DNA from: Zygnema cylindricum
Lineage: Eukaryota; Streptophyta; Zygnematophyceae; Zygnematales; Zygnemataceae
Length of the DNA stretch: 64,000 nucleotides
NCBI GenBank assembly: GCA_037447655.1
Contig: JBBHKE010002777.1
Span: 20,482-84,481 of the forward strand
Direction: 5' to 3'
In this document: one piece after another, positions 56,820 to 64,000 of the stretch
How positions within the stretch are numbered: the first letter of the stretch is position 1
Layout: each line of letters begins with the position of its first letter
The notes under the pieces: generated by a model
Told to the model about the DNA's origin: nothing
The model's input: only the letters and a program-made list of their open reading frames with translations
The model's database searches: none
Position numbers and translations under genes: made by a program

Positions 56820-59158
56820 GCGTCCAACCTAGCAGTTGCATAGCAATTCTCGTTGTAATATTGTACCGGATCTGCAGGCTTGTACTTTGTAGCATCGTTA
56901 AATGTGCGGAATCAGTAAGTAGCCTGTCAGCCCGTACTGTACGTGCGCACCAATACCCAAAAAACTCGTACACTACGAGTTTAGTCCGGGTAACTGGACA
57001 TAGCGTTCCAGCTGTTTTCGCACACTTGGTTGAAATTGCGAAAGAATTCGAAACGTTATATACTTTTCACATGTCTGGATTATCATTTGGACTACGATTT
57101 GAACTATGATTTGAATTAAGGTTTATGTTGCTACTTGGCACTTGCTACTTGCTACTTGCTACTGAAGGAAATTTTGTACATTCAGAAGCTTGTCCGTTTA
57201 AGGCTTTGTGTTTGCTACTTTGCTCCAATCTTTTCAGTCTTGCTTCTGTTTGCACTTACCGACAGGGATGACTACCACTCCATGGTTGCAAGTTCTATAC
57301 GCAATCTAGTCTGCAACGTGTACCCATGGCAGGTAAGCACAAAAACCGGCTGTCTTTTTGGAAACTTTTTCCACGATCAGTGTAGGCAATAATACCTCAA
57401 ATAACCAGACAATCTTGACAAACTGTACGGAATGTACGGGATGTACTGCTACTTGTCACCCATGCTACCATCTAACGCTAGTTTTTGAATTTGCAAAGGT
57501 AAGTTTGTGAATCAGATGCATTTGGAGGCAGTGCTGGTTTTGAATGCACACCAATGGTGATTTAATGGTGAACGGCTGAGTTTTTAAGTTTTACATTTTT
57601 TGACCTTTTGTTTTTTGGTTTTTATCATAATAAAGGAATGGTTTAAAAATTTGAAAAATAGATTAACTTCTTTCGAAAAACTACCCAAAAAGGTTATGTG
57701 TAAAACTAACCAGGCATCCTCTTTACCTGTAATCCACCTCAATTTTTAGGGCACAACATTGGAGGCAGGTCGTTTATTTCAAATAAACTTTATTTAGTGA
57801 ACTATGGCAAAAAAAGGTGGTCGCTGCTGTTTCTCTTTCAAGCAAAATGTAAAACGACAGTTCTAAAACTAACAGAAAGTGTCAGGTACAAATTTTCCAA
57901 CAGTAGCTCGTCAAGTCACTGTTTTGTGAAGTTGTGCAAACAGTCTCTAAAGCCCTGAAGAATCCTTCATGTACAGTTTGCACGAACGAGAACAGTTTAA
58001 ACAGCTCTAAAATCATGTTATAACGAGGTGAAAACGTTTAAGCTAGCAATGATTTTAGACAGGTTAGGGGAAATTGAACTCTCTTTTGCTGCCCATAGTT
58101 ATTAGTGTAAAGGATCTATTAGTGAAAATGCGGAATTAGAATGTATTATACGAACTAGGAGACTTGGCAACTAGTCCACTCCCTTAAAACTGTGTTATCA
58201 ATATTTTTGTGATTGTCGGCCAAAAAAAGAGCGACCAGATTTTTGTTGTTAACACTGTTAGCGATGGGCAGTGAAGTCACATATTGCACAGCAAGAAGGC
58301 AAAAGATGTTATTTGAGAGAGCGTAAGGAAATGATTTTGCCGGTAAAAAAGGATTCATCTCGCAGCTAAATAATAAAAAGAAGCTATTTTTTTTTTTTTC
58401 ATCGGAATTTCACTGCTTGAAGTCAATCAGCGAAAAGTGATGCTTGCAAGTGACATTTTGTTGGTTAGCTTTATCAAACACATAATGTATGTGTGTATCT
58501 AAGTAGTGTACACTGTTCGTACACTAGTTAGAGCACTTTACAATGATGTTTGTGGTGTTATCGTTAAAGTAAATCTTAATTTGGAAATCATAGAAAAATA
58601 CTCTCTTGACTAATTCATGAAGAATTAAAAATATAAACTCAAGCGCAACCCGCACCGTTTTTTTTTGGAATTTGGGAATAGCATCATGTGTTACTCCGTA
58701 CTTCTATTGGTGGTAGCGAAACTTGAATGAAGTTTAGGCTGCTTGTGATCTCCAAAAAAAAAAGAAGCTATAGCTCCTTGCTTAAACTCTTCACGTTTTA
58801 AGACTCTTCACATTTCTCATTCTTGGATTCATCAAATGAAGAAGCCTTTAAGCTCATTGTTTTCCAAAAAGCTGCTCTCATTGCTCTTGTTTTCTCATTT
58901 TTCTCGTTTTCTTTACCAACGCCACTAACACCCTAACTTCTGAGCTTAGCTTTGAAGCACAAAAGTTGAGGTTGTTACATAGTTCTAAATGGGATATAAT
59001 CGGCAATGTGAAACTTTGCCAACATATTTGTTCGTGTTTTATATGTAGTTTGTTGATGCGTAATATACACATTTCATGTGCATTATGAACTGTGAAACAC
59101 GTAGTAGGTTTGCTAATTGGTACATTTTTACTATTTTCCTATTGTTGTGCCTTTGCAG
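56820..59158. other. Upstream region of the QWRF gene; first exon not found
   Basis: The first coding exon of the QWRF gene should lie here, ending in phase 1, but no convincing candidate was seen. ATG 57282 with a CAG|GTAAGC donor at 57331 is in phase 0. GC-rich islands are absent. The rest is AT-rich with no recognised repeat. Confidence 0.45.
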
Positions 59159-62100
59159 GAGAGCAAGTGGTAAGAGGGGAACGTAAGTTTGTTGCTTCTC
59201 GTTACATGCAAGCGACCCAAACCCCTTCTACAACTAGTCAGTTAAGAGAATCTAGCAGGCATCAGATCAACAGAGGAGAAAAAAGCAGAGTAGTCAAAGG
59301 AAAGTCAAACTCGTCAAACTCACTTTCTTCTTCTCAATTTTTGAGAACAGTCTACACGGATGCGACAAATTCACAATCAGCACCAAACGAGCCGGATTGT
59401 ATTGAATCGGATGTAGATACAAATTCTCAATCGGCACTGGACGAGCCAGATTTTATTGAATCGGATGTGGATACAATTGCAGGACCTTACATTCATGGGC
59501 ATTTAGAGGCTGTGGTAGAGTCGCCTGGACCTCAAGATTCTCGGACCCCGGTTCCGTTTGTTGTAAGGGACAAAGTATTTCATTCGGATGCTTCCTTTCA
59601 ACATCATAGATCGGCCGCTAGTGATGAATTTCATTCGGCATCATCCTCCCCGGCACACAATAATTCTCGTTCGGGAAGAAAACAGTCGTCCTGGCAGATT
59701 GGTTCTCCATTGCACTCATCGCAATCTGGAAAGGCTCGTACGATACATGACACAAAGGCTTTTAATGTAGCCTTTGGGACAGGGGCACTATCTTCCCGGT
59801 CTCATAGTCAATCGTCACATTCCTCGTCTCGTATTGGAAAAGCATTGCCCGTAGCACAATCTGCGCCTGCCTCACCACGGACCAGTTTGTCTGCCCCTAC
59901 ATTTGATAATAACCAGCCTTTGGATCAACGACATGAAATTGGTGACAATCATCCCCTTCCGACAATGCATATCAGAACATCGAGAGACAGAGGACAAGGC
60001 ATGGTAGCTTCATCTGCTCCTCAGAGTCCCGCGTACAGCTCAATATCTGGGTACTCTTCTCATGACAATCGCCTTTCCATGGTTGTACGAGGCCATTTTC
60101 TAAACAGGCCTCCTGAAATGAAGCTGATAAAGGATATGACTGAGCAGGACCGTGAAACTTTGAAGGACGTTCTTTGCAACCGCTTGTTACAATGGCGATT
60201 TGCTATTGCTAAGAAAAGAGCGGCGATGGCTGCACAAGAGCATAGTGCACAGGTTGTCTCTTGGACGTCCTTTGAGTTAAATTGCTTTGGAGCTGTTGAG
60301 ATATAGTGTGTCACACATTTCTGTTCAATTTTTCACTTGTCTGGAATCCTGACTGCTCATCGAAGAGAATTCATGAGCTTTTGTCGTGGATTTGTCTGCA
60401 GAGGCAAATATACCATGCTATGGCTATTGTAAAGAAGAAGAAAGAAGAAGTTCGAACTCTTGAGCATCGCAAATATGTGCTGGAGCTGGAAAGCCGGGCC
60501 AGAAGTTTTGTGGAGACTCATGTGAGTTCTTCCTGTATATTTGTTGCATGACAACCTAAGATGCATTTGAATTATTATGAAATTGGGAACTCGAAACCCA
60601 TTTTCTTTTCAAATCCTGTTGTATGCTAAGTTTTTCACATTGCAACATCTCTCTTGTCCATGTCTTCTTGCTTTGAAGTGGGTATTTTTTTTTTCAGTGT
60701 GCGTGTCGCCACTATTTTATGTGGGTTGACTTAGATCTTATGACTCTTTTATAGTTGCTGATTCACATTAATATTGTTGCACCAAAACTTGTTTTCCATT
60801 TTCTGTTGGTTTTCGATTAAACTAATTCGGTTTAAGAAACCATCAACTAGACCTTGATAATAAGTAGAATTAACTACGCTAGTTGTCTGTTTACTCGTCT
60901 ACATCCTATCGTTTTGCGTATATGGCTTTTCTGATATAGTGTGTAAAGGATATTCTTTGTTGTTGACAACTGTATACTGCCCATCGCTATTAGAGTTAAT
61001 CACTCTTAATTCGAGTGATTGTTTTTTTGACCCAAAATCATAAAGTAGTGTTAATAACACTAATTAGTTAGGTGGCTCATAATGAGCGATGTGGTAAAGC
61101 ATACTTTGGTGTATTAAATTCTTAAAGTGTTAGCGCTAATAATTTACAAACTCTAAGAGCGAGCAATGTTTGGTGTACCAATCTGCAATTGGCAATACTG
61201 GAAATGTACACCTTGAATCGTTTTTAGCATTAACAGCACTTAAACATGTGCGGTTTTCTTGCCCCCTGACAAAATAGCGTTAAGAATACTTTTTTCTTTC
61301 TTTTTGAACTAGAGGTTCACAATTGTCCATGTCATTCAGACTGTAATTAGAATTAAAAGCTTTAAAACAGTCCATGTGCTAGTCATTCTTAACGCTATAT
61401 TCACGGTGTAGCGTATAACAGATGTTCATATGTTTACGGTTGTAAAAAAATCTAGGTGGTTGAAGAGGAATGACTTGCAGAATGCGTGCTTCATATATTA
61501 AATGTAAAAGAAGGGCCGATTGTTCTGATGTATTGCAAACAGGGCACTGGTCTAGAAGCATCGAGCTCATCTGGAACTGAATATAAATCAGCTCTGAAAG
61601 TGACTGTGGAAGCAATCTCCAACATTGCACTCGGCATTCCTCTTTCTCATGGGGCCAAGGTTCTCCATCCTATCCTTTGTCCCTTTGTTTTTTTTTTTGC
61701 AGACAATTGGTTCCCCCTTGCTGGATTCCTTGTTTAATGATCAGAAGGGATACAAATCCATGTGGTTTATCCTTAGTTTTGATTCTTAATCTGAATGCTC
61801 ACTTCTCAATATTTTGATGCTTAACCTTTATGCCCACTTCTCCACAAATGACCAGTTAGCCCTTCATCTTTGAACAAATTGTTGCCTGCCGGGTTATGCC
61901 AATTAACGTCATTTATTTGTGTAGTTAATTGCTGCATTTTAATAGGGTAGTTGGGTGGAAATGGACTTATTATAGGCTGAGGCGGCGAAGCTTTTGCTGG
62001 CGGTAAATGAAGCCAACAAGGTTCTTGTTGAGGTTCAACAACCAATTCAGGAGTTTGCACCAATTGTAAGAGAAATTACGTTTTTTTGGGAGGGTAAGAG

Positions 62101-63856
62101 GTGGAGAGGAAGGTAAAGGGGTTTGCACCAATTGTAAGTCAGATCACAGTGTTTTGGGAGGATCAATGATCGGGAGGAAGGTTGAGGAAGCAGCGGTTGT
62201 AGGCAAGGTTGTTTTGTTTATACCTTGGAAAGTATTGGTTGGTAAAGTGAGGGCTCTGATCAAATGTTTGTCTTGATGTATGGCATGTTTACGCGGAAAT
62301 AGTGTTGCTTATGAAGGAGGATTTGTCCACCATATTCAAATAGAGTGGCTTGCTTAGTAAGTTATAGGATATGGATCACTATTGTGATATTTTTAATCAT
62401 CAACATTCATGTCACGATACCGTTAATTAATACAGGTACATCGTTTAAAAAGATATAAGTAGAAGTGAAGATTTTGTACAAGTGATATTACTGGTATACA
62501 TGACACATGTCATCTGAACTTTCTGTACAAAAATAATTCATATTTGCTGGAAGACATTTACAGCAGCAATTCTTTATGTCACATATGCAATGTATATTGT
62601 ATATATTACGTAACTCATGTAAACCAGTCCCTTTAAGTAATTGGCGATTATCATCATATGATGACTATAAAATAAATCATAATCTTTTTTTCACGACGTA
62701 TCATTAAATATATATATTAGTGATTATGACCATATCGACAAGTAATGGCAATACAACTGATTTTTTATTTTTCATGATTCCCCAATAACTATGTACCAGG
62801 ATTTCAACTCAATTGGATATTGACGCACTCAATGAGGAATACTTCTAAAATTGCATCATGTTTGGCAGATAGTTTTAGAAGATTACAAGTGCTTTAGAAA
62901 TGTTATCTCATTATCGCCTTGGTTGCAACTTTGTGGTTTCATGTTTATTGGTGTTACTTCAGGAAGAGAGTGGTTTTTGTTAGACAAAATCTTTCATGAG
63001 CCATTTATTCACAATAAGGTGAAACTTCTATGGATTAAGTGCCGGATATTGGTCTAATTTTTGTTGCTTGGGATTCTTTTTGTTTGGAGCAGTTAAACCG
63101 AACCGCAGAGCTGATGTCAAATGTTGAGACCACAGTAACGGAGGTGGAAAATTTGCTAGAGGAGTCTGGGGAAGAAATGGCCGATCTTTGTGATCGAGAG
63201 GTACATCTCCTGCTCCTATGGATTTCTCATTCACAAAGCTAGTGAATTAAGAAGATGCTGTTCTCCATGTGTTTATCTGTTATGCATGTACACCGTGTAT
63301 CACTATTAACGTTGATGTTATTTTTGCTTCTTCAATTAACTTTTTTCCGTGCACACGTGTCCGATTTTCCATTTAGAGGTTGCAAATCGGAATGTAGAAA
63401 TCCTTTTTTCAACCATCAGATTATCAATCCGACAAGTGTGCACGCAGAAACATGTGTTCAAAGGCCGAAAAAAGCATTAATGTTAATAGCGATACCCACT
63501 GTGGTTCACTTTAGGTCTTCATTTGGTTCTTTTATGCAAAGAAGCTTATATAATCACATTCCCATTGATAGCCTCCCAGAGTTTTTCCTCCTTTTACTCT
63601 CTACTAATTCCTAGATTAATTTGGAGTTATGCAATTTTATGCTATCACTCAGCAGTTTCTCGCCCACTGTAGTCTTCAGGTGGTAATCTGACATGAAACT
63701 GACTCAAGGTGTCAGTTAGGACTAAAGTTGTAGGAAAACTATCATGGTAACGTTTTTTTTCTTCTGTTTTTTCCTTTTAAGGAAGTGTTTCAGTCAGAAT
63801 TAAAGCAGATCGAAGCCGAATCTTGTATCATAAAAGCATCATGCTCATTTTCTTAA
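59159..63856 (+). CDS. QWRF-motif protein (AUG8/EDE1-like microtubule-associated)
   Basis: Six exons in continuous phase 0 after the first: 59159-60252, 60402-60521, 61456-61659 (acceptor uncertain), 61976-62065, 63093-63200 and 63782-63856 (TAA). Family marks: KFVASRYMQ near the start (the SRYM motif), a long Ser/Pro-rich basic middle (GKALPVAQSAPASPRTSLSA), then DVLCNRLLQWRFAIAKKRAA with the diagnostic QWRF, and helical C-terminal exons (IYHAMAIVKKKKEEVRTLE, EAAKLLLAVNEANKVLVEV, LNRTAELMSNVETTVTEVE). About 560 residues, a usual length. By family it binds microtubules, and AUG8 is an augmin subunit. An 18-residue duplication lies at 59370-59475. The start exon is missing: 59159 follows a TTTGCAG acceptor and the incoming phase is 1. 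With the acceptor at 61455, exon 3 contains an in-frame TGA (61471-61473), so it may be mis-modelled or the gene damaged. Confidence 0.85.
61209..61408. mobile_element. CACCGTG-family MITE, copy 3, in QWRF intron
   Basis: Ends CACCTTGAATCG and the inverse (TATTCACGGTG), flanked by TA at 61207-61208 and 61409-61410. It sits 47 bp upstream of the uncertain exon 3 acceptor of the QWRF gene. Confidence 0.7.
63291..63503. mobile_element. CACCGTG-family MITE, copy 4, in QWRF intron
   Basis: CACCGTGTATCACTATTAACG on the left, inverse TTAATAGCGATACCCACTGTG on the right, with inner foldback GTGCACACGTGTCCGATTTT / CCGACAAGTGTGCACGC. TA is present on the left (63289-63290) only. Confidence 0.7.
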
Positions 63857-64000
63857 CCCATTTTAGACGTGGATTTATATATTTAAGTGTTTATCATGCA
63901 ACAACATTGCCCAATAGTCGAGCAATTTCTGCAAAGTTCTCTCTTGCAAGTTCTCTCATGGAGTTCTCTTTTGTTCCCTTTTATCCTCCCTCTCTCTCTC
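63857..64000 (+). other. 3' flank of the QWRF gene
   Basis: AT-rich sequence after the TAA, probably 3' untranslated region, then a CT-rich stretch reaching the window edge. No other feature seen. Confidence 0.5.

Noticed and set aside
57135-57392. An 85-codon frame with CTLLF-like hydrophobic parts as the first QWRF exon
   Set aside because: The donor after it is in phase 0, while the next exon needs an incoming phase of 1, and it lacks the usual N-terminal motif.
59092-59158. An apparent signal peptide (MKHVVGLLIGTFLLFSYCC) in front of the QWRF protein
   Set aside because: The sequence is T-rich, ends in CCTTTGCAG and is best read as the 3' end of an intron; QWRF proteins are cytosolic microtubule proteins.

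Overview
The window is nuclear DNA of a plant (streptophyte). The best lineage evidence is a multi-exon gene near the right end (59159-63856, +) carrying the plant-specific QWRF motif and SRYM motif of AUG8/EDE1-type microtubule proteins. Introns with GT..AG borders, Copia elements with plant-type primer sites, MITEs and long microsatellites agree. The presence of a GCR1_C-type DNA-binding domain gene (49695-52551, +) suggests to me a lineage outside the usual seed-plant models, but this is inference.

Layout. 1-22.4 kb is gene-poor: a candidate small secreted protein gene (58-394, -), tandem repeats, hairpin repeats, MITEs, a solo LTR inside a MITE, a truncated Copia end, an FNR-like exon (6664-6904, -), and a three-exon secreted-protein gene (13521-18143, -) with an EGF-like exon, a proline-rich exon and an 11-copy heptapeptide exon. 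22.5-33.8 kb is a head-to-tail tandem array of one Copia family (three LTRs, two internal regions, all on -), whose cores are almost identical while their flanks are diverged. 34.2-46.3 kb is a nest of a second Copia family: a broken + strand element (34186-36635 and 44112-46311) surrounds a - strand element (36636-44111), which itself carries a solo LTR in its integrase (40072-41234, with a 5-bp target duplication). 46.3-48.6 kb holds dispersed repeats and MITEs. 48-64 kb is the genic part: a possible - strand gene start at 48164, the coiled-coil/GCR1_C gene (+), a small single-exon gene (55169-55462, -) behind a long CT-rich leader, and the QWRF gene (+).

The most unusual signals are in the second Copia family. 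Its LTRs come in three classes. Each carries a different tRNA-like module with Pol III box-like motifs, always antisense to the LTR. Its primer-binding site matches the anticodon arm of initiator tRNA-Met (half-tRNA priming), and the ATG inside that site is in frame with gag. The genes do not form a pathway; they are neighbours in a repeat-rich chromosome segment.

All exon models were made by eye from splice sites, phase and family resemblance; none was tested by alignment or expression data.
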